Shown: piece by piece, positions 25,212 through 34,910 of the stretch | How the letters are laid out: each line of letters begins with the position of its first letter | How positions within the stretch are numbered: position 1 is the first letter of the stretch | Source of the DNA: Salinimicrobium soli | Lineage (GTDB): Bacteria > Bacteroidota > Bacteroidia > Flavobacteriales > Flavobacteriaceae | DNA length: 64,000 nt | Assembly: GCF_048323655.1 (NCBI RefSeq) | Contig: NZ_JBLUWW010000003.1 | Span: 310,001 to 374,000, forward strand | Reading direction: 5' to 3' | Position numbers and translations under genes: made by a program | The notes under the pieces: generated by a model | Database searches by the model: none | Seen by the model: only the letters and a program-made list of their open reading frames with translations | What the model was told of the DNA's origin: nothing

Positions 25212-27584
25212 TCAATTTCCTTGGAATTCCTCGTAGACCGGAAAGGCTAAAATAAAGGTGGTTCCTTCATTAGGACGGCTTTTAACTTCTACCGTAGCAC
25301 CATGTTCTTCCAGTATGCTCTTCACAGAACTTAAACCGATTCCCATGCCTTCAGGTTTTTGGGTGTAGAAGGACTCAAAAAGGCGATCCAGTTGTTCTTT
25401 TTCCATTCCGCAGCCGTTGTCTGTAATGGACAATAAGAAGAAGCCTTTTGATTTTTTAATGCTGATGGAGAGAATTCCTTCATTTGGGATCATCGCCTCG
25501 CTGGCATTAACAATGATGTTGAGAAGGGCGATCCTCAATTTTTCTTCATCGGCGTTGATGTAGTAGTGTTTTTTATATTTCTTAATCACTTTAATGCCGG
25601 TGAGGTAGATCCTGTCCTGGGCCATTTCGAGGGCTTTGTTGGTGATCTGGGCAAGACAGCATTTTTCTAATACTGCAGGAGAATAATTGGAAGATGTTAA
25701 AAGGTCAGTAACCAGTTTATTCAGTGTGGTAGCACTTCTTTTGATGATATTGACATAATTCTCCAGATTTTCTGCGGTAGTATTCTGCAATCGTTTTTCA
25801 AGTATGTCAGCAGACATTCCAATGCTGGCCAATGGGTTTCGTAACTCATGTGCCAGGGTACGGGCAACTTCTCCTTTGATAGATAATTTTTCCGCATTGA
25901 TCAATGCTTGCTGAGTCAGCTTTTGCTCCTGCACATTTCGCAACATGACGATATACTCGTAAACTTTACCATTCTTGTTTCGCTGGAACACTTTTCCCCG
26001 GGCATTATAATAATTCCAGGTCTTTTCTTTTCCTCTCAGCCTGAATTCGATCTCTACAATGTCCTTATCGGAAGCCTTCATAAGTTTTTCATGGAACTCA
26101 AAAGCTTTTTGCCGGTCCTGTGGATGAATTAGCGGAATAATGTCCAGCAGGTCCATGCCTTCGATCCTATCTGTGGTCATTCCTGGGTCGGAAGTAAAGT
26201 CGCGGTTCATATACCTCACCTTTTCATCATACAGGTTGAAGATCATAATGATATCAGGAGAGGTCTGAATAAGTTGCTTTTTAAAGCGAATATTTTCTTT
26301 TAGATTTTGAGCCCTGAGCTTTCTTCGGGTGATGTTTTCCAGACTGTTGACCAATAATCCTTTTTGCCTTCTGGTACTTATTTTGAACCAGTTGCTTCTT
26401 CCGTTCCTTTCGAAACAAACTTCAAAGTCTCTTGATTCCCCGGTAAGCATGGTTTGTTTAAAGATCTCAAAAGCTCCTGTTTGAGTGGCTTGAGGGTTTA
26501 ATTTCAGAAAGCTCTTTCCAACCATTTGGTTCACCTTGTAATAGCGGGTAACCTTTTTATTTACCCTCACGTAGGTAAAGTCGATAATATCATAGTTCTC
26601 CCCAAAAAGTGGTTGTAGAAGAAATATTCCCTGGCTTACCGAGTTGAAGACCATCTGGAGGAGATCGTGATTTTCTTTCAGCTGTGCTGTTCTTAACTGA
26701 ACTTTATTTTCCAGCTCTTCATTTGCTTGTTTCAGCTGTTTTTCTGCTTCTTTTCTTTCGGTTATATCAGAACATAATATGGCTACTTTTCTGGATTGTT
26801 TGTTTCCGATGGGAAATGCATAAACATCAAAGTAGGTGTGCAGATCCTTTGCAAAACTTTCAAATCTCACCGCTTCTCCGGTCAAGACAACTTTTCCGTA
26901 GGTGTCAAACCAGAATTTTTCATGGTCGTGTGAAAATTCTTTCATGGTTTTACCTAATGGATCTGCCAGTCGAACATGTCTTTGAAAAGCTGGATTTATC
27001 TCGACGAACAAATAATCTATCGGATTATTTTCAAGGTCAAAGATCATTTCAATAATGGAATATCCCTCGTATAAGGAGTTGACCAGAACACGGTATTTAC
27101 TAAGGCTTTCCTGAAGGTTTTTTTCAGTTTCAATATTTTCTGCAGTTCCTTTTTTGGAGCCGTTGCGTTTAGACTCATAAGTTCGTCCAAGCATCAGCAC
27201 ATGAGGCTCTTCTCCTTCAAAACCTGCAAACAACCTTACCTGGAACTCAAATTTTTTCCAGTACCCAAAAGGAGATCGCACTCTAATGCGGATCATGTTT
27301 TCTTCTTCAGGTTTTAAAGAAGCAGAAGAAAGGACTAAATGAGAAAAAAGAGAAAAATCTTCCGGATGAATAATATGTTCAAAAAAGCTTAACCGGTCTT
27401 CCGGATCTTTGAGAAATGTTTTGAAATATTGGGAAGATTTGAAATTTACGGCTTTTAACTCCAGGTCTTCAGTGGAGGAGATGAACAATAAGAATTCCTG
27501 GTTTTCAAGTCCATTGTTTCCATTGAAAAGACTGTGAGAAATTCCCAGGAGTTGGTCGTCCAATATAAAATTGCCTTTTTTCAT
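25212..27584 (-). CDS. Multi-PAS sensor histidine kinase, orphan
   Basis: The 790-residue protein has no membrane helix. It holds several PAS/PAC modules (about 30-135, 165-280, 310-420 and 440-560), a coiled-coil linker (QLKQANEELENKVQLRTAQL), a HisKA H-box TLAHELRNPLASIG (His579) and an HATPase domain with DNGCGMEKEQL and GMGIGLSSV. It should autophosphorylate in response to an internal signal, for example redox or a small ligand. There is no response regulator or receiver domain next to it. It is preceded by a 545-base non-coding region. Confidence 0.93.
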   Translation of the reverse strand: MKKGNFILDDQLLGISHSLFNGNNGLENQEFLLFISSTEDLELKAVNFKSSQYFKTFLKDPEDRLSFFEHIIHPEDFSLFSHLVLSSASLKPEEENMIRIRVRSPFGYWKKFEFQVRLFAGFEGEEPHVLMLGRTYESKRNGSKKGTAENIETEKNLQESLSKYRVLVNSLYEGYSIIEMIFDLENNPIDYLFVEINPAFQRHVRLADPLGKTMKEFSHDHEKFWFDTYGKVVLTGEAVRFESFAKDLHTYFDVYAFPIGNKQSRKVAILCSDITERKEAEKQLKQANEELENKVQLRTAQLKENHDLLQMVFNSVSQGIFLLQPLFGENYDIIDFTYVRVNKKVTRYYKVNQMVGKSFLKLNPQATQTGAFEIFKQTMLTGESRDFEVCFERNGRSNWFKISTRRQKGLLVNSLENITRRKLRAQNLKENIRFKKQLIQTSPDIIMIFNLYDEKVRYMNRDFTSDPGMTTDRIEGMDLLDIIPLIHPQDRQKAFEFHEKLMKASDKDIVEIEFRLRGKEKTWNYYNARGKVFQRNKNGKVYEYIVMLRNVQEQKLTQQALINAEKLSIKGEVARTLAHELRNPLASIGMSADILEKRLQNTTAENLENYVNIIKRSATTLNKLVTDLLTSSNYSPAVLEKCCLAQITNKALEMAQDRIYLTGIKVIKKYKKHYYINADEEKLRIALLNIIVNASEAMIPNEGILSISIKKSKGFFLLSITDNGCGMEKEQLDRLFESFYTQKPEGMGIGLSSVKSILEEHGATVEVKSRPNEGTTFILAFPVYEEFQGN

Positions 27585-28129
27585 TCCCTACATTGATTGA
27601 AGAATCCGCTACCAACTGGCTGTTTTTCAGTCTTGCTGTTCACGATAGATTCCAAAGGGGGGCATTTATTAAGTTAAATTTAATATAATTATTGGGATAT
27701 GCAATACCCACTGAATCAATATTTTAAAATTTTTTAATTTTTCCCGGCGGAAGGCTTGATAGTACGGGATTTCTTGAAAAATTAAAATTTGAGATATTTA
27801 TAATATACCCTAAAAGTTTAAAAAATAATCATTATTACGTCAAAATATGTGATAATAATATGTTTTTTGCCTGAAACTATTGAAATAAATTTAACGTATT
27901 ACCTGCGCGGAATTTGATGTTTACGGAAATATCCTGATAAGGAATTTAATATATTCTCTCACTTTAAATGTGAGCGTCTGTATATCAATACATTAACATG
28001 AAATTAGGTAAGAGAGTGTTAAAGAAAAATGAGGAATTTTCGAAATGAAATTCCTTTAAATCAACATTTTCCTTATCACAGCAAGTCAGGGAGCCGTTTA
28101 TTTACACTCAAAAAGGGGATTTTTGAGAA
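27585..28129. other. 545-bp A/T-rich intergenic region without a credible gene
   Basis: The stretch separates the divergent-looking but same-strand helicase and kinase genes. No frame longer than about 20 codons with coding character was seen. It contains small inverted repeats at 27694-27711 (TGGG..CCCA), 27958-27974 (CTCAC / GTGAG) and 28033-28053 (AGGAATTT / AAATTCCT), plus the helicase terminator at 28107-28127. It probably holds the kinase promoter; a small RNA is possible but not shown. Confidence 0.4.
28107..28127 (-). terminator. A/T-stem hairpin behind the helicase gene
   Basis: CTCAAAAA-GGGGA-TTTTTGAG forms an 8-bp stem two bases behind the helicase stop codon, of the same style as the hairpins at 12664, 39742 and 42808. 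Confidence 0.5.
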
Positions 28130-29479
28130 TTATTTTCTTTTTTTCTTATTATAATTTTTGTCCCCACGGGTTTTGGGCTTTTTATACTTTTTGCTAATCT
28201 CCCGTCGGTAAGATCCTCCAAGGTTGACCTTCTTGTTCTTGTCCTTTTTTTCATGGAAAGCTGGTCCCGGTTTGTCTTCATCACTCACCTTGTTCGGATT
28301 GTAGATTTCAGCATCGCGAGGTTGTTCTTCGGGAATGAGTTCTTTGGAGATCGAAACGGTATCCGGAATCTCTAAAAGATCGATCTTCATGTCCATTAAA
28401 TCCTCAATTTTCTCCAGATCTTCCTTTTCCGAAGGTGTGGAAAAAAGAATAGACTGGCCTTCCTTTTCGGCACGCCCGGTACGGCCAATGCGATGAATGT
28501 AATTTTCGGGATATGCAGGAGTGTCAAAGTTGATTACATGGCTCACGTGCTCAATGTCCAGCCCACGGGCCATTACATCTGTAGCGACTAAAATTCGGCA
28601 AAAACCATCTCCAAACTGCCTGATACTGCGTAACCTGTAGTTCTGTGTTTTATTGGAATGGATCACCGTACATTCTTCAGGAAAATGCGGACTGAGATTT
28701 TCAAAAAGGCGGTCAGCAATTCTTTTATTTCCGGCAAAGATCAGGACCTTATGAAATTTTTCTTTGTCCTGTAACAGCTCTTTCAGCAAATTTACTTTGG
28801 TGTAGAAGTTAGGCACTTCATAACGCTCCTGATGGATATTGGCAAGGGGAGCACCACTGGCTGCCACAGATATTTTCTCGGGATTTTTAAAGTAGGCTGC
28901 TATCAATTTTTCCACATCCTGGGTCATGGTGGCAGAGAACATAATATTTTGCCGCTGTGCAGGAAGAAGTTCCAGAATATTGTTGATCTGAAATCTGAAT
29001 CCCAGATCCAGCATAACATCCACTTCATCAATCACCAGTTTTTGAACAGATTTGAGCTGCAGGTCCCGGTTAATAGCCAGATCATACAGTCTTCCCGGCG
29101 TGGCTACAATGATGTCCTGCCCCTGTGCGACCAGTTGCCGTTGCGTATTAATATTGGTGCCTCCATAAATTCCGGCGATTCGAACGTTCATGTAAGCTGT
29201 TAATTTTTCCAGCTCTTCAACTACCTGCACTACCAGTTCCCTGGTGGGAACCATAATGAGAATTCGCGGATTCTTCTGTTCAGAGAATTTTAGAGATCGC
29301 AACAGTGGTAACAGGTAAGCAATGGTTTTTCCGGTTCCTGTCTGGGCGATCCCTACCATGTCCCTTCCTGAGAGAATCACCGGGAAACTCTGTTCCTGCA
29401 CAGGTGTAGGGCTGCTTAGGCCCATATCTGTCAATGCGTTAAGTAAGGGGGTAGTTAATTTTAATTCCTGAAAATCCAC
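28130..29479 (-). CDS. DEAD-box family ATP-dependent RNA helicase (DEVD variant)
   Basis: The 449-residue protein has the full helicase motif set: AQTGTGKT (Walker A), PTREL, motif II as DEVD in VIDEVDVM, SAT, and HRIGRTGR. The C-terminal 60 residues are highly basic (KKVNLGGSYRREISKKYKKP), an RNA-binding tail. It remodels RNA, in ribosome assembly or mRNA turnover, in the cytoplasm. Motif II has Val where DEAD has Ala, which occurs in some members of the family. Its promoter TTG-N18-TACCTTTG is at 29498-29526. Confidence 0.92.
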   Translation of the reverse strand: MDFQELKLTTPLLNALTDMGLSSPTPVQEQSFPVILSGRDMVGIAQTGTGKTIAYLLPLLRSLKFSEQKNPRILIMVPTRELVVQVVEELEKLTAYMNVRIAGIYGGTNINTQRQLVAQGQDIIVATPGRLYDLAINRDLQLKSVQKLVIDEVDVMLDLGFRFQINNILELLPAQRQNIMFSATMTQDVEKLIAAYFKNPEKISVAASGAPLANIHQERYEVPNFYTKVNLLKELLQDKEKFHKVLIFAGNKRIADRLFENLSPHFPEECTVIHSNKTQNYRLRSIRQFGDGFCRILVATDVMARGLDIEHVSHVINFDTPAYPENYIHRIGRTGRAEKEGQSILFSTPSEKEDLEKIEDLMDMKIDLLEIPDTVSISKELIPEEQPRDAEIYNPNKVSDEDKPGPAFHEKKDKNKKVNLGGSYRREISKKYKKPKTRGDKNYNKKKRK

Positions 29480-29497
29480 AGCTTATATTTTAGGCGG

Positions 29498-29526
29498 CAA
29501 AGGTACGGTTTATTGCTTAGTAGCAA
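29498..29526 (-). promoter_or_regulatory. Promoter of the helicase gene
   Basis: Read on the minus strand: TTG, 18 bases, TACCTTTG. Both boxes and the spacing match the Bacteroidota consensus; the -7 box is 18 bases ahead of the ATG. Confidence 0.6.
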
Positions 29527-29590
29527 ATTACTATTCTAAGCAGGAAAATTGGTCCGTTTTAATACTGATTTTTCTTCCTTTTCAATTTCG

Positions 29591-29598
29591 TATTTTTG
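29591..29598 (+). promoter_or_regulatory. -7 box of the FMN reductase-pabB unit
   Basis: TATTTTTG matches TAnnTTTG, 15 bases ahead of the ATG at 29614. It overlaps an in-frame TTG at 29596, which is therefore unlikely to be the start codon. Confidence 0.45.
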
Positions 29599-29613
29599 GC
29601 CAAAAGTTACGCG

Positions 29614-30153
29614 ATGAAGAAGATCCTGGCCTTTTGCGGCTCCAACAGTCCTACCTCAATCAATCATCAGTTATTGTTGAACATAACCGGTCGTATTACT
29701 GAGCATCCGGTTGAAATTATTGAGGTGAGGGAGTTGTCAATTCCCATGTTCAGTATTGTTAAGGAAAAGGAAGGCTTTCCTCAGGATGTCAAATTTCTTT
29801 ACGACAAGATCAGGGAGTTTCCGGCTCTGATCATTGCTGTCAATGAATACAATGCAAATGTTTCCGGACATTTTAAAAATGTGCTGGACTGGCTTTCACG
29901 GGTGGACAGGAAATTCTTTGAAGGTAAAAAGATCCTGTTAGCGAGTACTTCTCCGGGGAAAAGAGGCGGGGCTTCTGCGCTGGATTATTGCAAAAGACAG
30001 TTTCCGCGTTTTGGAGGAGAGGTTGTAGAAAGTTTTAGTCTGCCGCAGTTCTACGAGAATTTCGATACTGAAAAAGGCAGGATCATCAATGAAATTTTTG
30101 AAATGGGAGTTGTGGAAGTAGTTACCTCTTTTTCCCAGCAAATCAAGGAATAA
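29614..30153 (+). CDS. NADPH-dependent FMN reductase family protein
   Basis: The 179-residue flavodoxin-fold protein has the FMN-phosphate loop CGSNSPTS near the start, AVNEYNANVSGHFKNVLDWLSR (family-typical stacking loop) and a SPGKRGG loop. It reduces FMN, quinones or metals with NAD(P)H. The ATG at 29614 is chosen over the in-frame TTG at 29596. Its stop is directly followed by the GTG of pabB, so the two are coupled, although they share no obvious pathway. Confidence 0.88.
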   Translation: MKKILAFCGSNSPTSINHQLLLNITGRITEHPVEIIEVRELSIPMFSIVKEKEGFPQDVKFLYDKIREFPALIIAVNEYNANVSGHFKNVLDWLSRVDRKFFEGKKILLASTSPGKRGGASALDYCKRQFPRFGGEVVESFSLPQFYENFDTEKGRIINEIFEMGVVEVVTSFSQQIKE

Positions 30154-31455
30154 GTGCGGACAATTAAAAAATTGCAGGTTGGGAATATTCCAGCCTTGAA
30201 GACCAGTTTGCTGAAATGGGCGCAGCAGTACACAGAGGTGGTGTGGCTGGATAGCAATAATTACCATCAAAAACACTCCATTTATGATGCAGTATTGGCT
30301 GTTGATGCCTTTACGGCTATAGAAACTTCTGCGAAAGGAGCTTTTGACCGGTTACAGGAGTATCAGCAGGTAACCCGGGATTGGTTGTTCGGGTATCTTT
30401 CCTATGACCTTAAAAATGATACTGAAGACCTGCATTCTGAAAATTTTGACGGACTCAAATTTCCGGATCTCTATTTCTTTCAGCCAAAAAAAATGTTCCT
30501 TCTGAAAGATGATCAACTTGAGTTACAATACCTTCGGATGGTGGATGATGAAATGGACGAAGATTTGGAGGCAATATTTAATCCTTCCGAAGAAGATCGA
30601 AAAAAGCCATTTTTGACACCTGTTGAAATTCAGTCCCGAATTCCGAAGGAAAAATACCTGGAAAAGGTGACTGAAATGTTGGGTCATATCCAACGCGGAG
30701 ATATCTACGAGGCCAACTTTTGCCAGGAATTCTTTTCAGAAAATGCCGTTATTGATCCGCTTCGAGTATATGAGCATCTAAATGCTATTTCCCGCCCGCC
30801 TTTTGCCGGTTTTTTAAAGCTTTCAGGTAAATACCTGCTTTCGGCCTCTCCAGAAAGATACCTTCAAAAAAAGGGATCTACACTTATCTCTCAACCTATC
30901 AAGGGTACGGCTCCCCGCGGTGTCGACCCCGATGATGATCAAAAACGGATCAATGATCTTCAGAATGATCCTAAAGAACGTTCAGAAAACGTAATGATCG
31001 TAGACCTCGTTCGCAATGATCTTTCAAAAACGGCAAAAAAAGGTTCGGTTAAAGTGGAAGAACTTTGCAGGGTCTATTCTTTTGAACAGGTACATCAAAT
31101 GATCTCTACGGTGACCTCTCAACTCGCTGAGGGAATTCCGGTGGTTGAGGTCTTAAAAACCACTTTTCCAATGGGAAGTATGACCGGCGCTCCAAAGATC
31201 TCGGCCATGCAGATCATTGAAGAGCTGGAGGAGACCCGCCGCGGACTTTACAGCGGGGCGGTAGGATATTTTACTCCCGAAGATGATTTTGACTTTAACG
31301 TTGTAATAAGGAGCATTCTCTACAATGAAAAAGAAAAGTACGTTTCCTTTTCTGTTGGCGGCGCCATCACCTCTAAATCCCTGCCCGAGAACGAATATTT
31401 AGAATGCCTTGTAAAGGCGCGCGCTCTTAAACAGGTTCTGGAGCAGGAGCAGTAG
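30154..31455 (+). CDS. pabB: Aminodeoxychorismate synthase component I
   Basis: The 433-residue chorismate-binding enzyme has SASPERYLQ, the PabB-type PIKGT (Lys250; TrpE has Ala here), DLVRNDLSK and MGSMTGAPKI. With a glutaminase subunit it makes 4-amino-4-deoxychorismate for folate synthesis. The PIKGT lysine argues for PabB rather than anthranilate synthase. The start is a GTG immediately after the stop of the FMN reductase gene. PabA and PabC are not in the window. Confidence 0.9.
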   Translation: MRTIKKLQVGNIPALKTSLLKWAQQYTEVVWLDSNNYHQKHSIYDAVLAVDAFTAIETSAKGAFDRLQEYQQVTRDWLFGYLSYDLKNDTEDLHSENFDGLKFPDLYFFQPKKMFLLKDDQLELQYLRMVDDEMDEDLEAIFNPSEEDRKKPFLTPVEIQSRIPKEKYLEKVTEMLGHIQRGDIYEANFCQEFFSENAVIDPLRVYEHLNAISRPPFAGFLKLSGKYLLSASPERYLQKKGSTLISQPIKGTAPRGVDPDDDQKRINDLQNDPKERSENVMIVDLVRNDLSKTAKKGSVKVEELCRVYSFEQVHQMISTVTSQLAEGIPVVEVLKTTFPMGSMTGAPKISAMQIIEELEETRRGLYSGAVGYFTPEDDFDFNVVIRSILYNEKEKYVSFSVGGAITSKSLPENEYLECLVKARALKQVLEQEQ

Positions 31456-31495
31456 CAGTAGTAGATCAGCTGTGATCCCTCCCACAAGCTACCCC

Positions 31496-31523
31496 TAAAA
31501 AGGCCTTTTTCAGAGGCTTTTTT
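31496..31523 (+). terminator. Weak terminator between pabB and tilS
   Basis: AAAAA-G-GCCT pairs with AGGC-TTTTT (one bulged G) and a T-run follows. The tilS promoter box begins three bases later. Confidence 0.5.
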
Positions 31524-31525
31524 GG

Positions 31526-31533
31526 TATATTTG
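31526..31533 (+). promoter_or_regulatory. -7 box of tilS
   Basis: TATATTTG matches TAnnTTTG, 6 bases ahead of the ATG at 31540, so transcripts would be nearly leaderless. Confidence 0.4.
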
Positions 31534-31539
31534 AAAAAT

Positions 31540-32850
31540 ATGTTGCTACCGTTTAAAAACCACCTGCAGGAGCAGTTTCCAAAGGTCCTCACTTCGAAAG
31601 TCCTCATAGCTGTTAGCGGGGGAGTAGACAGTGTTGTGCTTACCCATCTTTGCAAAGAGGCAAATATGGATATTTCTCTTGCTCACTGTAATTTCAATCT
31701 CAGGGGAGACGAAAGCAATGCCGATGAAAATTTTGTGTTGAGCCTTGGAGATGCCCTTGATACGGAAGTTTTTATTGAAAGTTTTGAAACCGAAGCTTAC
31801 GCCAAAGAAAAAAAGATTTCTATTCAAATGGCTGCCCGTGAACTTCGGTATCACTGGTTTGAAGAGCTGCGGGATACCTTGCAGTTCGATTATGTGCTAA
31901 CGGCTCACCACGCCAATGACAATCTTGAAACCGTCCTGATCAACTTCGTGAGGGGTACAGGGCTCGAAGGACTTACCGGAATACCCGCCTCCAATGGTTT
32001 TGTTATTAGGCCATTGTTGCCTTTCACGCGGATTGAAATTGAAGATTTCGCCCGTAATTCCCACATTAAGTGGCGTGAAGACAGTAGTAACGCCTCCAAC
32101 AAATATTTCAGAAATAAGATTAGGAATGAAGTGATCCCGTTGCTGCAGGAGCTCAATCCGCAACTGCTGGAAAGCTTTGACAATACCCGAAAACACCTGG
32201 AACAAAGTTCTGTGTTGATAGATGACTATATCTCAGCGATTTTTCCGAGGATAGCACGGGAGGAAGAATTTGGTTACCGGTTCCCCATAAAAATGCTGAA
32301 GACCATACCCAATCTGAAAGCCGTTATGTTCGAACTTTTTAAATCCTTCGGATTTACTGAATGGGAGGACGTTTATGGCCTTTTGGATACTCAGCCCGGT
32401 AAAATAGTCTATTCCAAAACTCATCGGCTTATCAGGGATCGTGAAGATCTCCTCCTCACCACTATTCCTTCTGATATCGATAAGAAATTCGGAATTTCCC
32501 AGGAGGAAGAGGTAGTAATGCTGCCTATGGGTACTTTTCACATTGAAGAGGTTTCCCAAATAACAGAAACCGCTAAAAATTCCGTTTTTGTTGATCAAGA
32601 GAAGCTGCATTTTCCATTGGAAGTCCGCAAGTGGGAAAAGGGAGACCACTTTTATCCCTTCGGAATGAAAGGAAAAAAGAAGCTGAGTAAGTTTTTTAAA
32701 GATGAGAAGTTATCTTTGCCTGAGAAAGAGAATTGCTGGCTTCTGCTCTCAGGCGGCGATATAGTTTGGGTCATTGGATACAGACCTGATGCCCGTTTCG
32801 CCGTAACAGACGACAGCAAAAGTATTTTAAGAATAACCTACACCCCATGA
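31540..32850 (+). CDS. tilS: tRNA(Ile)-lysidine synthetase
   Basis: The 436-residue protein has the PP-loop SGGVDS (26-31), the TAHHANDNLETVLINFVRG stretch and the TilS C-terminal domain ending in KKKLSKFFKDEKLSLPEKE. It ligates lysine to cytidine 34 of tRNA-Ile(CAU), which is essential for AUA decoding. The ATG at 31540 is preferred to an upstream in-frame TTG that lies within the promoter. Its last four bases overlap the dsbD start. Confidence 0.94.
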   Translation: MLLPFKNHLQEQFPKVLTSKVLIAVSGGVDSVVLTHLCKEANMDISLAHCNFNLRGDESNADENFVLSLGDALDTEVFIESFETEAYAKEKKISIQMAARELRYHWFEELRDTLQFDYVLTAHHANDNLETVLINFVRGTGLEGLTGIPASNGFVIRPLLPFTRIEIEDFARNSHIKWREDSSNASNKYFRNKIRNEVIPLLQELNPQLLESFDNTRKHLEQSSVLIDDYISAIFPRIAREEEFGYRFPIKMLKTIPNLKAVMFELFKSFGFTEWEDVYGLLDTQPGKIVYSKTHRLIRDREDLLLTTIPSDIDKKFGISQEEEVVMLPMGTFHIEEVSQITETAKNSVFVDQEKLHFPLEVRKWEKGDHFYPFGMKGKKKLSKFFKDEKLSLPEKENCWLLLSGGDIVWVIGYRPDARFAVTDDSKSILRITYTP

Positions 32851-34844
32851 AAAAACAGTTATTTATATACCTTTTTTTAATACTTGGTTTTTCGGCTACC
32901 GCCCAGATTTTTGATAATCAGTCCACAGATATTCAGCAACCTATCACCTGGGAAGCTTCTGTGGAAAAGGAAAACGATTCCATTTACAACTTAACTTTTA
33001 AGGCAGAGCTTGAAGAGGGTTGGCATTTGTATTCACAGGAAGAAGTGGAAGAAGGAGGCCCTTTGCCGACTGAATTTAGCTTTAATGCTTCGGAAGCCGG
33101 TTATGAACTTTTGGGTGAAACCACCGAACCGGATGGAACAGATCTTTTCGATCCTGTTTTTGAAATGGATATCAAATATTTTGAGGAGCAGGCTGTATTT
33201 GTTCAGAAAATAAAAGTTCCTGCAGGAACCAACCCTGAAGTGAAGGCCGAAGTTTTCTTTATGGTCTGTGATGATGAGCAGTGCCTGGCTCCTGAAACCG
33301 TTCCGTTCACCCTTTCACTTTCCTCCGGAAAAGTAGAAACAGGATTTACAGATGTAGAAACTTCAGATGAAGACCAGGTAAAAACTGAAGCTTTAAGTCT
33401 AGGTTTGGAGAATCTGGATAAAGGAAAAATAGAAGAGAGAGAGGAAAGTGGCTATTTGAGCCTGTTCTTTTTAGGATTCATCGGCGGGCTTATAGCGCTA
33501 TTGACACCTTGTGTGTTTCCAATGATCCCACTAACAGTTTCCTTCTTTACCAAAGGAGCAAGGACTAAAAAGCGAGGTTTGGTAAACGCCATTATGTACG
33601 GCTTTTTTATATTCCTCATATACCTTTTATTAAGTCTACCATTCCACTTGCTGGACTCGGTTAATCCTGAAATTCTGAATAATATTTCAACCAATGTTAC
33701 GCTGAATATTGTCTTTTTTATAATCTTCATCATCTTCGCTTTTTCCTTCTTCGGGTACTACGAGATCACTTTACCGAGTTCCTGGAGCAATAAAATGGAT
33801 GATAAAGCCTCGAGTTTTGGTGGGGTGATAGGAGTCTTTTTTATGGCGCTTACTCTGGCGCTGGTTTCATTTTCCTGTACCGGACCAATTTTAGGATCGC
33901 TGCTGGGAAGTTCTCTTACTACTGACGGAGGCGCTACTCAATTATCCTTCGGAATGGGTGGCTTCGGATTAGCACTGGCATTACCGTTCGCACTGTTTGC
34001 CTTATTCCCAAACTGGCTTAATTCTCTTCCGAAGAGTGGTGGATGGCTAAATTCGGTGAAAGTAGTTTTAGGATTCATTGAACTTGCCCTGGCCTTCAAA
34101 TTCCTTTCCAATGCTGATCTGGTTGAACATTGGGGTCTTCTAAAAAGGGAAATTTTTATAGGTATTTGGATAGTAATAGGTATTGGATTAATGCTTTATC
34201 TATTCGGAGTTTTGCGTTTTCCGCATGACGGACCCAAAACAAAACTGAGTAAATGGCGTCTCCTGTTGGGATTGGTTACCGTTGCTTTTGTGGCGTACCT
34301 GGTTCCCGGACTTTCCAATACCCGTTACGCTAATCTTAAACTGATCAGCGGATTTCCACCACCGTTATTTTACAGTATTTATCCGAAGGAAACAGAGGCT
34401 CCGCTTGGATTAAAAGCCTACAAGGATTTTGAAGAAGGTCTTGCGGTAGCAAAAGCCGAGAACAAACCTATTCTGATTGATTTCACCGGGCTGGCCTGTG
34501 TCAATTGCCGAAAAATGGAGGAACAGGTGTGGAGTGATCCCGATGTCTTCGATGTAATGAAAGATGAATTCGTTCTCATTTCCCTTTACGTGGATGATCG
34601 CGAAGAATTACCTGAAGAAGATCAATTTAACTATCTAAAACCTACTGGAGGGGTAAAGAAAATCAGAACGGTAGGGGATAAATGGGCTACTTTCCAGACT
34701 CTCAATTTCAGGAATAATTCCCAGCCATTTTACGTAATGCTCGATACTGATATGAATCTTCTTAATGAGACAACAGGTTATACTCCTGATGCTGAGGAGT
34801 TTTTAGCCTGGCTCAACCGGGGTGTGGAGAAGTTTAAGGAGTAA
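32847..34844 (+). CDS. dsbD: Thiol:disulfide interchange protein DsbD
   Basis: The 665-residue protein has the three DsbD parts: an N-terminal periplasmic domain after a signal peptide (residues 1-19) with the redox pair in MVCDDEQCLAPE, an eight-helix membrane domain with LTPCVFPMIPL and FSCTGPILG (membrane cysteines), and a C-terminal thioredoxin domain with CVNC (Cys551, Cys554). It carries electrons from cytoplasmic thioredoxin to periplasmic thiols. The gene overlaps tilS by four bases, a common pairing in flavobacteria. The TlpA-like protein at 23 kb is a plausible partner. Confidence 0.94.
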   Translation: MKKQLFIYLFLILGFSATAQIFDNQSTDIQQPITWEASVEKENDSIYNLTFKAELEEGWHLYSQEEVEEGGPLPTEFSFNASEAGYELLGETTEPDGTDLFDPVFEMDIKYFEEQAVFVQKIKVPAGTNPEVKAEVFFMVCDDEQCLAPETVPFTLSLSSGKVETGFTDVETSDEDQVKTEALSLGLENLDKGKIEEREESGYLSLFFLGFIGGLIALLTPCVFPMIPLTVSFFTKGARTKKRGLVNAIMYGFFIFLIYLLLSLPFHLLDSVNPEILNNISTNVTLNIVFFIIFIIFAFSFFGYYEITLPSSWSNKMDDKASSFGGVIGVFFMALTLALVSFSCTGPILGSLLGSSLTTDGGATQLSFGMGGFGLALALPFALFALFPNWLNSLPKSGGWLNSVKVVLGFIELALAFKFLSNADLVEHWGLLKREIFIGIWIVIGIGLMLYLFGVLRFPHDGPKTKLSKWRLLLGLVTVAFVAYLVPGLSNTRYANLKLISGFPPPLFYSIYPKETEAPLGLKAYKDFEEGLAVAKAENKPILIDFTGLACVNCRKMEEQVWSDPDVFDVMKDEFVLISLYVDDREELPEEDQFNYLKPTGGVKKIRTVGDKWATFQTLNFRNNSQPFYVMLDTDMNLLNETTGYTPDAEEFLAWLNRGVEKFKE

Positions 34845-34863
34845 CCATGGATAAGAATGTTCA

Positions 34864-34904
34864 GCTTTTTTGAGATATTTCTATATTAGGGTCCTCAAAA
34901 AAGC
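34864..34904 (+). repeat. Inverted repeat ahead of the CocE gene
   Basis: GCTTTTTTGAG (34864-34874) and CTCAAAAAAGC (34894-34904) form an 11-bp perfect dyad with a 19-base centre. It ends six bases before the ATG of the next gene and may be the dsbD terminator or an operator. Confidence 0.5.
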
Positions 34905-34910
34905 CAAAAC

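Noticed and set aside
27997..28047. 16-codon frame MKLGKRVLKKNEEFSK
   Set aside because: Too short, no conservation evidence, lies in A/T-rich DNA with hairpins.
28995..29030. DEVD in place of DEAD in the helicase as a defect
   Set aside because: All other motifs are intact and the change is a known natural variant, so loss of activity is not implied.
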